NCBI RefSeq assembly: GCF_024609785.1
Contig: NZ_JANHJQ010000005.1
Span: forward strand, 62,001 to 126,000
DNA length: 64,000 bases
Direction of reading: 5' to 3'
From: Pseudalkalibacillus decolorationis
GTDB taxonomy: Bacteria; Bacillota; Bacilli; Bacillales; Fictibacillaceae
Below the pieces are notes generated by a model that was not told where the DNA came from, ran no database searches, and saw only the letters and a program-made list of their open reading frames with translations. Made by a program: the position numbers and the translations under genes. Positions 35,541 through 43,612 of this stretch are shown here, in pieces. How positions within the stretch are numbered: the stretch's first letter is position 1; each line of letters begins with the position of its first letter.

Positions 35541-36414
35541 ACCCAACGTCCCCCATTTCGTAAATAAAGATTTCTTCTAGCGTCAGCGGCAGCATATCGA
35601 AAATTACCGGATGATATTTTTCGAACTGGGACGTGATTTCTGATGACTGTCCACGAACGATACAGAGCAGGACACTACCACGCTCTTCCTTGTACAACAC
35701 CCTTACATCCTCAAATAATTTTGCAGGTATGCCTTCTTTAAAAGCGACTTGAACCTTATGAATGTCTGACTTGAGGTCATCGAGATCTTTTTCCAAAAGG
35801 AGCTTCCCTTTATGTAAGATTCCGATATGATCGCAAATGTCCTCGATTTCTCTAAGATTGTGTGAAGAGATCAGAACGGTCATTTCTCTCTCTGCTACAT
35901 CTTGTAAAATTAAATTTTTCACCTTTTTACGTATGACCGGATCAAGTCCGTCAAACGGTTCATCCAATACCAAAATCTCCGGCATCACTGAAAGCGTTAA
36001 CCAGAACGCTACTTGTCTTTGCATCCCTTTCGAGAACTTTTGGATCTTTTTATTAAGATCAATCTCAAAAACCTCATGAAGCTTTTGAAAACGGTCCTCA
36101 TTCCAATTCGAATAAATGCTTTTATAGTAACTGGCCATTTGCTTCACCGTATATTGAGAAAAGAAGTAAAGTGTATCTGGTAGAAAAATCATTCTGCTTT
36201 TAATTGAGATATTTTCAAACACTGGCTGCTGATCAATAGTAACAGAACCTTTCCCCTCTCTATAAATACCTGTTACATTTTTCAGCAACGTTGTTTTCCC
36301 TGCTCCATTTGACCCGAGCAGTCCATAGATAGATCCTTTATTAACTGTAAAAGATACATCTGATAACACGTTTATATCATCGAAGTTTTTGTTTACATTC
36401 CGTACTTCAATCAT
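35515..36414 (-). CDS. ABC transporter ATP-binding protein (YtrB-like)
   Basis: 299-residue ATPase with Walker A GSNGAGKTT (34-42), signature FSKGMQRQVAF, Walker B EILVLDEPFDGLDP and switch His in ISSHNLREIED. It partners the overlapping permease. Next to a YtrA-type GntR repressor it belongs to the group of transporters induced by envelope-active compounds; the substrate cannot be told from sequence. Confidence 0.92.
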   Translation of the reverse strand: MIEVRNVNKNFDDINVLSDVSFTVNKGSIYGLLGSNGAGKTTLLKNVTGIYREGKGSVTIDQQPVFENISIKSRMIFLPDTLYFFSQYTVKQMASYYKSIYSNWNEDRFQKLHEVFEIDLNKKIQKFSKGMQRQVAFWLTLSVMPEILVLDEPFDGLDPVIRKKVKNLILQDVAEREMTVLISSHNLREIEDICDHIGILHKGKLLLEKDLDDLKSDIHKVQVAFKEGIPAKLFEDVRVLYKEERGSVLLCIVRGQSSEITSQFEKYHPVIFDMLPLTLEEIFIYEMGDVGYAIKNILV

Positions 36415-36428
36415 CGTTTCCCCTCCCC

Positions 36429-36794
36429 CTAACGTTGTTCTATTTCTCTAACTATTCCGCATAGCTCATCGCCTGTCATACCAAGGTATAATGCTTCAGA
36501 AATGAGTCTGGTCAATTCGTCTTCTATTTTTACGCGCTTTTCAGAGTGAATCGTGCTTGTCGTTTCACTCACAAAATTTCCTTTGCCCTTAATGGAATAA
36601 ATATATCCCTGTACCTCTAGTTCCCTGTATGCTTTTTGGATTGTATTCGGGTTGATCGTCAATTGCTGAGCAAGCACCCTTACAGAAGGGAGTTGTTCAT
36701 CTTTTTTCAGTAGATCATTGATGATTAATTCTTTAATTTTTTCGACCAGTTGTTCGTAGATTGGTTTCCTACTTCTTACATCGAGGTCAAACAT
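36429..36794 (-). CDS. GntR-family regulator, YtrA subfamily
   Basis: 121-residue repressor made of a winged-helix DNA-binding domain (KPIYEQLVEKIKELI, QLPSVRVLAQQLTINPNTIQ, KAYRELEVQGYIYSIKGKG) and only a short C-terminal helix pair, the YtrA type. ATG 36794 has GGGAGGG just upstream. It leads the operon and probably binds the palindrome at 36845-36869 in its own promoter. Confidence 0.93.
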   Translation of the reverse strand: MFDLDVRSRKPIYEQLVEKIKELIINDLLKKDEQLPSVRVLAQQLTINPNTIQKAYRELEVQGYIYSIKGKGNFVSETTSTIHSEKRVKIEDELTRLISEALYLGMTGDELCGIVREIEQR

Positions 36795-36844
36795 AGTCAC
36801 CCTCCCAACTTTCTCGAGCTGTACTAAGTGTATGAACCGTACTA

Positions 36845-36869
36845 ACTGTACTATTATTATTAATACAGT
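36845..36869. promoter_or_regulatory. Candidate YtrA-type operator and promoter
   Basis: ACTGTA, 13 bases, TACAGT, similar in form to the B. subtilis YtrA operator (AGTGTA-N-TACACT). A minus-strand TATAAT lies immediately upstream. Three further copies of TAGTACRG occur between 36825 and 36855. Confidence 0.55.
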
Positions 36870-36900
36870 TGTTATTATATACGAACTTTCTATCGTATGG

Positions 36901-37138
36901 AAGAATTTTTTTATTTTCCACTGAAATTTTTGGCATGAAGGCGAAGAGCATTTTCTCGGGCCGGAAGCAAAAAGCTATGAATTCATTAGCTCGAAGTGTA
37001 TATAGTACGTTTTGAGGCAGAATTTGGTCATCCGAAGGTGGAGATTTGCACAGGATTTATTACCTGCATAACCTTTTATTCACTTTAAAAATACTGTAAA
37101 TTAAAAGTACTGATTATTAGGAGGATTAAAAGCGGGGG
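36901..37138. other. Intergenic stretch with no recognised feature
   Basis: AT-rich spacer between the GntR promoter and the DUF6241 remnant. I see no open frame, terminator or structured element. It may hold decayed upstream parts of the DUF6241 gene, but I could not align any. Confidence 0.4.
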
Positions 37139-37414
37139 TTCTTTGAAATCACTCCAGATCGAATTAATTTTATCTTCAATGCATTACATGAAAATGAATA
37201 TGATCATGAGGAGTTGTACCGAGATATTATGAACCGTTGGAATAACGGAGATTTTTCTAAAGCTGTTGATGCCCATAACAACATGCGTAATTTCATGAAT
37301 TTCGAAACGGACATAGATGTGGCGGCGAATAGGTTATTGTCTGCTGAAGAAGAAAATCAATACCTTTTAAAAGTGTTAAGCTCCTCGATTGTCAAATCGG
37401 TTGATAAAAAATAA
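37139..37414 (+). pseudogene. DUF6241-like protein remnant, 5' end missing
   Basis: 92 codons reading FFEITPDRINFIFNALHENE, then ELYRDIMNRWNNGDFSKAVD and LLSAEEENQYL, which resembles the end of Bacillus DUF6241 proteins as I remember them (TPDR, RWxxGDFS, LLTEEEE). A stop codon (TAA) lies four codons upstream, with no ATG, GTG or TTG before the homology begins. The only downstream TTG (37214) has no usable ribosome spacing. Most likely a truncated gene. Confidence 0.55.
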
Positions 37415-37520
37415 AAATGCCAGGTGTTTCCTGGTACACAAATTAACAATAATTATATCTATGGTACAACGCTATAGCGACGGAACCACTTGATATAGTG
37501 AATTTCTTTTCACTTCATGA

Positions 37521-37760
37521 TCTAATTCTGAAAAATACAGGTCTAACTCCGAAAATACAGTCCTAACTCTAAGAATACGAGCGTAACTTCAAATATACGG
37601 GCGTAACTTCAAAAATACGAGCGTAACCTCAAAAATACGGGCGTAACTTCAAGAATACGAGCGTAACTTCAAAAATACGGGCATAACTTCAAAAATACGA
37701 GCGTAACCTGAAAAATCCGATCTCATCCTGGCAGATTCATCCCTAACTCCACGCATCACT
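37521..37760. repeat. 20-bp tandem array, 12 units in exact register
   Basis: Twelve consecutive 20-base units, the central seven nearly identical (GCGTAACTTCAAAAATACGA or ...ACGG) and the outer ones degenerate. Units alternate between ending CGA and CGG, giving a 40-base higher-order period. There are no unique spacers. The flanks 37415-37520 and 37761-37784 hold nothing I recognise. Confidence 0.9.
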
Positions 37761-37784
37761 TTTTTGAACTACATCTTTAAAGCT

Positions 37785-37815
37785 AAAAAACCGCCTCCTT
37801 ATTCAGAGCGCGGTT
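37785..37815 (-). terminator. Terminator after yolD
   Basis: Minus-strand stem AACCGC(G)CTC / GAGGCGGTT followed by TTTTT, ten bases after the yolD-like stop. Confidence 0.8.
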
Positions 37816-37825
37816 AGAATTATTT

Positions 37826-38158
37826 TTATAGGTATCGGACATCGAGTATGTCTTGGAGCCTCAGGTCGTGTCGGTCGCCGAACTCACTGACGATACGCAA
37901 TATACTTTGGACAGGATCGGCGTAGTGGATGTTTCCAATGAGAATTTTATATTCGGTATTTTCGAAGTGGATGAATGAAAGGGGGCGGTTCGACGCCATG
38001 GCTTCATAAATAATTTCATTCATTTCTTCTAACTTCTGTTCATCGAGTTCAGGCTTTTGCTGGATTCGGTCTTCTTCCTTCCAATCACGAAGAAGTTTGA
38101 CATGCTCCGGGAGCATCATCGCCGTCCATTTGATATTTCCGCGGTCTCGGATACCCAT
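37826..38158 (-). CDS. YolD-like protein
   Basis: 110-residue YolD-family protein with MGIRDRGNIKWTAMMLPEHV at the start, which is the family hallmark, followed by an acidic helix and a beta-rich second half. It is encoded 16 bases after a UvrX-type polymerase; YolD-like genes almost always accompany such polymerases in Bacillus, and the pair is damage-inducible. Confidence 0.92.
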   Translation of the reverse strand: MGIRDRGNIKWTAMMLPEHVKLLRDWKEEDRIQQKPELDEQKLEEMNEIIYEAMASNRPLSFIHFENTEYKILIGNIHYADPVQSILRIVSEFGDRHDLRLQDILDVRYL

Positions 38159-38174
38159 GATTCACCCTCCTTCC

Positions 38175-39437
38175 CTAAGCTTTGTGTCCGCCGACAAGAC
38201 GGCTGCGATGCCGAGCTGTTCCCGCTGGTGTATACGATACCGCACGTAAGAGAGCATCCCCGCCATACCTTTCGCGAATTTGATCCATCGTATAGGCGAG
38301 CGTCCGCTTTTTCGGGCGATCCATATCAAACAGAGACAGCTGCATTTCCTCATCGGCACAAACGTTGGAAAGGGTAATTGAGAGCTTTCGAACGGTTTCT
38401 CCGGTATAAAATTCGTCAAACAGCTGAAGGCAGACCCGGTAAAGATCCATCGTAATATTCGTTGGTTCCGGAATCGTCCGGGAACGATGAAATCCCCCAC
38501 TGGCTTCATCTTTACTGTATCCGACACCGAGGCTGATCGTCCGTCCAGCTTTTTGTGCGTTACGGGCTCGGCGTCCAACCTCTTCGCACATTTCGAGAAT
38601 GACGTACTGGATTTCTTTTCGATCCTTATAATCCCGGAGTAAAATCTGTCCTTTTCCATAGCTGATTTGTCCCTGCATAATCGGGGCACCAATCTCAGAC
38701 AAATCAACACCGTTCGCATGATAATAGAGCTGATTCCCCATGACACCGAACGTTTTTTCAAGCAACTTCAAAGGATAATTAGCGAGCTGGCCGACAGACA
38801 TGATCCCCATCCGATTCAAGGTTTTCTCCAGACGCGGTCCGATTCCCCACATGTTACTGAGCGGCGATACCTTCCAGAGCTTTTTCTCGACGTCGTCGTA
38901 GGTCCACTCCTTGATGTCGTCCTTTTTCGCTTCAAGATCGAGACAAATTTTTGAAAGAAGCATGTTTGGACCGATACCAATTGCACAGGTAAGACCATAC
39001 TTTGCAAGGATTTCCTCCCTAATTCGGCGCGCAACTTCCCATCCATCTCCCCATAGTTTTTCTGTTCCATCAACCTGTAGAAAGCTTTCATCGACACTGT
39101 ACGTGTGGATAGAATCCTTGGGCACATAACGGTTGAACAAACGGGTAATATCCGTCGATCGTCTTAAATAAAGGCGCATTTCAGCGTTAACAACATGGAT
39201 GCGCGGGTCATTGGGCACCTCGAATAGTCGGCTACCTGTTCGAATTTTAAATTCCTTTTTCATCATTGGTGAAGCTGCGAGTACAACACTTCCTTGACGG
39301 TCGGTGTCTCCGACGACGACAAGATAACAGGTAAGTGGATCAAGTCCCATTTCAACCGCACTACAGCTCGCAAAAAAACTTTTCATATCAATACAAAGAA
39401 TCGTTCGTTTTTCAAAGGTTGAATAATCAATTTCCAT
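38175..39437 (-). CDS. uvrX: Y-family DNA polymerase, UvrX/YqjW type
   Basis: 420-residue translesion polymerase. Catalytic acids lie in LCIDMKSFFASC and YSVDESFLQVD, the helix-hairpin-helix in MWGIGPRLEKTLNRMGI, and a beta-clamp-binding QLSLF motif near the C terminus. ATG 39437 is eight bases from AGGAG; the GTG at 39446 is too close. Two LexA-like boxes surround its promoter, consistent with SOS control. Confidence 0.93.
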   Translation of the reverse strand: MEIDYSTFEKRTILCIDMKSFFASCSAVEMGLDPLTCYLVVVGDTDRQGSVVLAASPMMKKEFKIRTGSRLFEVPNDPRIHVVNAEMRLYLRRSTDITRLFNRYVPKDSIHTYSVDESFLQVDGTEKLWGDGWEVARRIREEILAKYGLTCAIGIGPNMLLSKICLDLEAKKDDIKEWTYDDVEKKLWKVSPLSNMWGIGPRLEKTLNRMGIMSVGQLANYPLKLLEKTFGVMGNQLYYHANGVDLSEIGAPIMQGQISYGKGQILLRDYKDRKEIQYVILEMCEEVGRRARNAQKAGRTISLGVGYSKDEASGGFHRSRTIPEPTNITMDLYRVCLQLFDEFYTGETVRKLSITLSNVCADEEMQLSLFDMDRPKKRTLAYTMDQIRERYGGDALLRAVSYTPAGTARHRSRLVGGHKA

Positions 39438-39455
39438 CCTCGTCACTCCTGAAAG

Positions 39456-39504
39456 GAACGTTTGTTCTATATCTTATGTCTCATTATATGAGAATATACG
39501 TTCG
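39456..39504 (-). promoter_or_regulatory. uvrX promoter with two LexA-like boxes
   Basis: Minus-strand TATAAT (39483-39488) lies between GAACGTTTGTTC palindrome (39456-39467) downstream and CGAACGTATATTC (39492-39504) upstream, one or two mismatches from the Bacillus LexA box. The remaining bases to 39742 hold no gene. Confidence 0.6.
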
Positions 39505-39742
39505 TTTTCCACTGGTAATTTTCACCGTGATCGATGTTAACTAGGAAAAAGGACCGAGTTGAAGAGAATTAAAGGGGAAAATCCGAGGTGCTTTTTATGA
39601 TCAAGGATTTGCATCGACATCTCCTGTCATGCCCTTCCTCCTTAAACTGTATGTATAGTAACAAAATACGATTTCATGTAATAATTCTCCGTAATGAAAC
39701 GAATTGTGTTCAAGGTAAAATCTCGGCTAATAAAAGTTGGAA

Positions 39743-41488
39743 TTATTCATCCCAAGGTAATTTAACAGGCAACGTTCCCAAAGCCTCCTGTTTACCAAAA
39801 ATCACATCTGCGGTAACTTGAAACGATGCTGTTGCAGCTGAATATTGTGCAATTGCCGCATCAATCTCAGGAAGGACAGTGAGATCATATGGATTCCGAG
39901 CCATGACTAAAATCGTTTGCTGTGAATCGTTCATCGCCTTCTTTAAACTAATAAGCTCCCAGGCATTTTTACTATCTCCAACGATAGTGGCAGAATCGGT
40001 CACAAAAATGGTCAAATTGGATCGTTTGAGTTTCCGAGTTTGTTCTTCGACGAGCTCTCCATTCTGATTTTTAAATGAATCAATATGAATGAGTTCAAAC
40101 TGATAATGATGCTCCCACAGAGCGTTTTTCATAGAATCAAGAAGCTTTTTGGAAGAAGAAATGATGGCTATTGAACCTTCGAAGTCTTCTTCTAGCGGAA
40201 GAACTTGTTCATTTTTCAACAGGGTAACAGATTGTTCGGCAACCGTTTTTTCAAGTTGAATCGCTTTTTCAATTGTTGTGCTTTTCTGTCCATCCTCGGT
40301 CTCAACAGAAACAAATTGCTGCTTTGCTTTTAAAATGCGTACAACTGACTCGTTCAAGCGTTCTTCCGTAATCCGCTCTGATTTGACCGCTTCAAGCAGT
40401 GCATCATAAGCTACCTTTAACTGGTCAGGCATCACAATTACATCAGCACCGGCGAGTATTGCACGAACTGCAGCTTCACCTGAGCCAAAATGCTCAGAAA
40501 TAGCCTTCATGTTCATCGCATCTGTAAATACAAGACCTTTATAGTTCATCTCATCCCGTAAAATATCATTGATCATTCGAGGGGATAACGTTGCGGGAAG
40601 ATGAACAGGTAAGCCATCTTTTTGGGAGTCCAGCTGAGTCGTTTCAATTTCCGGGAACGTAATATGTGCAGTCATGATCCCTTGTACACCTTCATTAATC
40701 ATCGTCTGAAATGGCTTTAATTCTGAATTTCGCAACTCTTCAAGCGATTTTGGATGAACCGGCAAAACATAATGGGAATCCGAATCGACACCGCCATGCC
40801 CCGGAAAATGCTTGGCTACTGCGATAACACCAGCTTCATTTAATCCTTTCATGAATGCTGTTCCCATCTCGCCAACTTGTTTTGGATCATCGCCAAACGA
40901 TCGGATACCAATGACAGGGTTGAGCGGATTTATATTCATATCAACGGAAGGAGCAAAATCAATATGAATGCCGAGATTCCGGAGTTCTTCCCCAAGGATC
41001 TCACCTGTTTTACTTGCTAGATTGTTATTTCCAGTTGCTCCAAGCGCCATGTTTCCTTGTAAATCCGGAAAATAGGGGAGTCTCGTCACAAGACCCCCTT
41101 CTTGATCAATCGATATCATCAATGGAAGCTTGCTCTGTTCCTGTAATTTGGAATTCAAAAGCTTTACTTGCTGTCTTGACTCGACATTCTCACGAAATAA
41201 AATGATTCCACCAGGGGTAAAATCATCAATCATCTTTTTAATTTCCGGCTGCATGGTCGTTACCGGTTTGTTATCCACCTTACGAATGGCTGGCATAAGC
41301 AATTGGCCGACTTTTTCATTTATCGTCATCCGTTCAACAAATGCTTCAACCTTTGCCCCATTCTCTTGAACGTCATCCCAGGTTACTGTTACTGGTTCCT
41401 TATCATTCAACAAAGAAACAACAATACCCACACCCAAAATCAAACACGTGATCAAAAAACCGATTATTAAATTCCTAGACCACCTCAT
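39743..41488 (-). CDS. nagZ: Membrane-anchored beta-N-acetylhexosaminidase NagZ (GH3)
   Basis: 581-residue GH3 enzyme that removes GlcNAc from muropeptides outside the cell. An N-terminal hydrophobic anchor (LIIGFLITCLILGVGIVVSLL) lacks a lipobox cysteine. The barrel contains KHFPGHGG with the catalytic pair Asp237-His239 and nucleophile Asp323 in VFTDAMNMKAI; a C-terminal alpha/beta domain follows as in B. subtilis NagZ. It is the last gene of the mur operon, after anmK. Confidence 0.93.
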   Translation of the reverse strand: MRWSRNLIIGFLITCLILGVGIVVSLLNDKEPVTVTWDDVQENGAKVEAFVERMTINEKVGQLLMPAIRKVDNKPVTTMQPEIKKMIDDFTPGGIILFRENVESRQQVKLLNSKLQEQSKLPLMISIDQEGGLVTRLPYFPDLQGNMALGATGNNNLASKTGEILGEELRNLGIHIDFAPSVDMNINPLNPVIGIRSFGDDPKQVGEMGTAFMKGLNEAGVIAVAKHFPGHGGVDSDSHYVLPVHPKSLEELRNSELKPFQTMINEGVQGIMTAHITFPEIETTQLDSQKDGLPVHLPATLSPRMINDILRDEMNYKGLVFTDAMNMKAISEHFGSGEAAVRAILAGADVIVMPDQLKVAYDALLEAVKSERITEERLNESVVRILKAKQQFVSVETEDGQKSTTIEKAIQLEKTVAEQSVTLLKNEQVLPLEEDFEGSIAIISSSKKLLDSMKNALWEHHYQFELIHIDSFKNQNGELVEEQTRKLKRSNLTIFVTDSATIVGDSKNAWELISLKKAMNDSQQTILVMARNPYDLTVLPEIDAAIAQYSAATASFQVTADVIFGKQEALGTLPVKLPWDE

Positions 41489-41524
41489 GGAGCACCCCTT
41501 TATTCCATTGTGACAAACAATCGA

Positions 41525-42700
41525 TCACGGTAAGACGAGTTTTCCCATTATTGTTTCACGGTTTGCACCGGTTGCGGAAGGCAAGTTATTCGATTTGCCA
41601 TGAAGAAATTGATTGGCAAGAACAACAAAAGCAATCGCTTCCTTGGCGTCACTTGAAAAAGTTAGATCATCTAATTTCATTACATTACAGGAAAGCTCAT
41701 TCTGTAAACCTTCCATAATGGAACGATTATGAACACCGCCACCGGAAACGATAACCTCATCGACATCGATTATTGGAGAAACAAACGTGTGAATGCTTCG
41801 GACAATGGATTTGATCGTGTAGTGTGTAACTGTTGTAACAAGAGTATCAAAGGGTAAATCTAACTCATCTGCTCGTGTTAAGATTTTCTGTAAAAGTGCG
41901 TCGTTATAATGCTCTCGCCCAGTACTTTTCGGTGGTGACCGTGCTAAGAATGCATCGTTTTGCAGAAGTTCATCTAGTAACCTACCATCGACTTGACCCT
42001 TTGCTGCAATCAATCCGTCCATATCAAAACTTTGACGATCCTTGGTTACCGTTCGAACGACGCCATCAATCAGTACATTTCCTGGTCCGATATCAAATGC
42101 AGTGCAGGCAACAGCATGTGCTCCTCTTTTTGGTACAATCGTTAAATTACTTATCCCACCAATGTTCATAAGGACTCTGTTTCGTTGATCATCAGAAAAA
42201 AGCAGTGAATCGACAAATGGGACGAGCGGAGCACCTTGACCTCCATGAGCCATATCATTAGGTCGAAAGTCTCCGACAGTTACGATCCCAGTCCGTGCAG
42301 CGATAACTGCTAGTTCACCGATTTGAAAGGTTGCTTCTTTTTCTGGCCAATGAAAGATCGTTTGTCCGTGTGAGCTAATAAAATCAATTTGACCGGGTTT
42401 CATTCCGGCCTTTTCTATCACGGTCAACGCAGCTTCTGCAAAATGTTCACCAAGCTCAACATTCATCTGACAGATCTTTTCAACAGTAGAGTTTTCTGGG
42501 TTACACAATTCAATGATTCGGTTTCGATCCTCTGCTTGATAAGGAATAGATTCGAATTCAATGAGTCGCACCTGAGTTTCATCGTCAACCCCTTCTATTT
42601 CAACTAAGGCGGCATCGATTCCATCAAGCGAGGTTCCAGACATTAGTCCAACCGCAACCTTTTTTTTCTTTTCCAAAATCGAGGAAATAATCCGAAGCAT
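41525..42700 (-). CDS. anmK: Anhydro-N-acetylmuramic acid kinase AnmK
   Basis: Phosphorylates 1,6-anhydroMurNAc while opening the anhydro ring to give MurNAc 6-phosphate. The 391-residue protein has the phosphate loop GLMSGTSLDGIDAAL, SHGQTIFHWPE, GDFRPNDMAHGGQGAPLVPF with the catalytic aspartate, and IVSGGGVHN. AnmK is the hallmark of anhydro-muropeptide recycling and B. subtilis 168 is not known to rely on it. It stands between murR and nagZ in the salvage operon. Confidence 0.94.
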   Translation of the reverse strand: MLRIISSILEKKKKVAVGLMSGTSLDGIDAALVEIEGVDDETQVRLIEFESIPYQAEDRNRIIELCNPENSTVEKICQMNVELGEHFAEAALTVIEKAGMKPGQIDFISSHGQTIFHWPEKEATFQIGELAVIAARTGIVTVGDFRPNDMAHGGQGAPLVPFVDSLLFSDDQRNRVLMNIGGISNLTIVPKRGAHAVACTAFDIGPGNVLIDGVVRTVTKDRQSFDMDGLIAAKGQVDGRLLDELLQNDAFLARSPPKSTGREHYNDALLQKILTRADELDLPFDTLVTTVTHYTIKSIVRSIHTFVSPIIDVDEVIVSGGGVHNRSIMEGLQNELSCNVMKLDDLTFSSDAKEAIAFVVLANQFLHGKSNNLPSATGANRETIMGKLVLP

Positions 42701-42712
42701 GACTAGCCCTCC

Positions 42713-43579
42713 TTATTTTCGCTGTTTCTGCTGAATAAATTCGATGGCTTTGCGAGTTTCATCTAAATATTCAATGGACTCATCATACTGGTTTGTTGCA
42801 ACGCACATAAATAAAATGTCTAGAACGTGTAACTGAGCAAGTCTAGATGAAGTTGCGCCGCTACGGAACGTCGCTTCTTTCGATGCCGATGTAAACAGCT
42901 TAATTAACGAACGGTCAGAAATACGAGACGATCCGTACTTTGTTAAACTGATTGTTTTCGCACCTTTTTTATTTGCTAGCTCTACAATATTGGCTACTTC
43001 GATTGTTTCCCCTGAAAAAGAGATACCGACAACGACATCATTTGGTTGTACATTTCCGATTAAGGTAGCAACCATATGAACATCTGGAAAGGCCATTGCT
43101 TTTTTGTTGATCCTTAAGAACTTTTGTTGGGCATCCTGTGCAATAATTCCCGAGGCACCTACACCAAAGAAGTGAATCGTATCAGCTTCGATTAATGCTT
43201 GGACAGCACTTGATAATTCCTCAAGGTTGAGTACTTCGGACGTTTCTTTTAAAGATTGTATGCTGTTGTTTGTCATTTTTTCTAAAACCGATGCATGTGT
43301 TTCATTCGGTTGAATATCCCGGTAACCTTCCGTTTTATTCTTCTGCAAATCCCCTGCAACCTTTAACTTTAAATCTTGAAAGCCTTTTAAGCCCAGTGAT
43401 TTGCAGAGGCGAATAACTGCTGCGCTGCTCGTTTGACTTTGCTGAGCCAGCTCATTTGTCGTCGCTGTTACTGAAGCTTGCGGGTTAGTAAGGATATAAG
43501 AAGCTATTTTTTTCTCCGATGGTGGAAGCTTTTCTAACATTTCCTTGATCATGACGATTCCACCTGTTGTAGAAGTCAT
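42713..43579 (-). CDS. murR: RpiR-family regulator MurR
   Basis: 288-residue regulator: N-terminal RpiR helix-turn-helix (MLEKLPPSEKKIASYIL, SAAVIRLCKSLGLKGFQDLK) and a C-terminal SIS sugar-phosphate-binding domain (HFFGVGASGIIAQDAQQKF, ISFSGETIEVANI, RSGATSSRLAQLHVLDILF). ATG 43579 gives an N terminus aligning with B. subtilis MurR. It likely senses MurNAc 6-phosphate. Repeated GAACATTC boxes upstream of murQ are candidate targets. Confidence 0.93.
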   Translation of the reverse strand: MTSTTGGIVMIKEMLEKLPPSEKKIASYILTNPQASVTATTNELAQQSQTSSAAVIRLCKSLGLKGFQDLKLKVAGDLQKNKTEGYRDIQPNETHASVLEKMTNNSIQSLKETSEVLNLEELSSAVQALIEADTIHFFGVGASGIIAQDAQQKFLRINKKAMAFPDVHMVATLIGNVQPNDVVVGISFSGETIEVANIVELANKKGAKTISLTKYGSSRISDRSLIKLFTSASKEATFRSGATSSRLAQLHVLDILFMCVATNQYDESIEYLDETRKAIEFIQQKQRK

Positions 43580-43612
43580 TGATTTTCACCTTCTCTTTCT
43601 TTACTCTAGATC

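Noticed and set aside
37521-37760. Possible CRISPR array
   Set aside because: Units are contiguous 20-base copies without unique spacers, and no cas genes are nearby.
38162-38761. 199-codon minus-strand frame within uvrX
   Set aside because: Out-of-frame shadow of a well-conserved polymerase gene.
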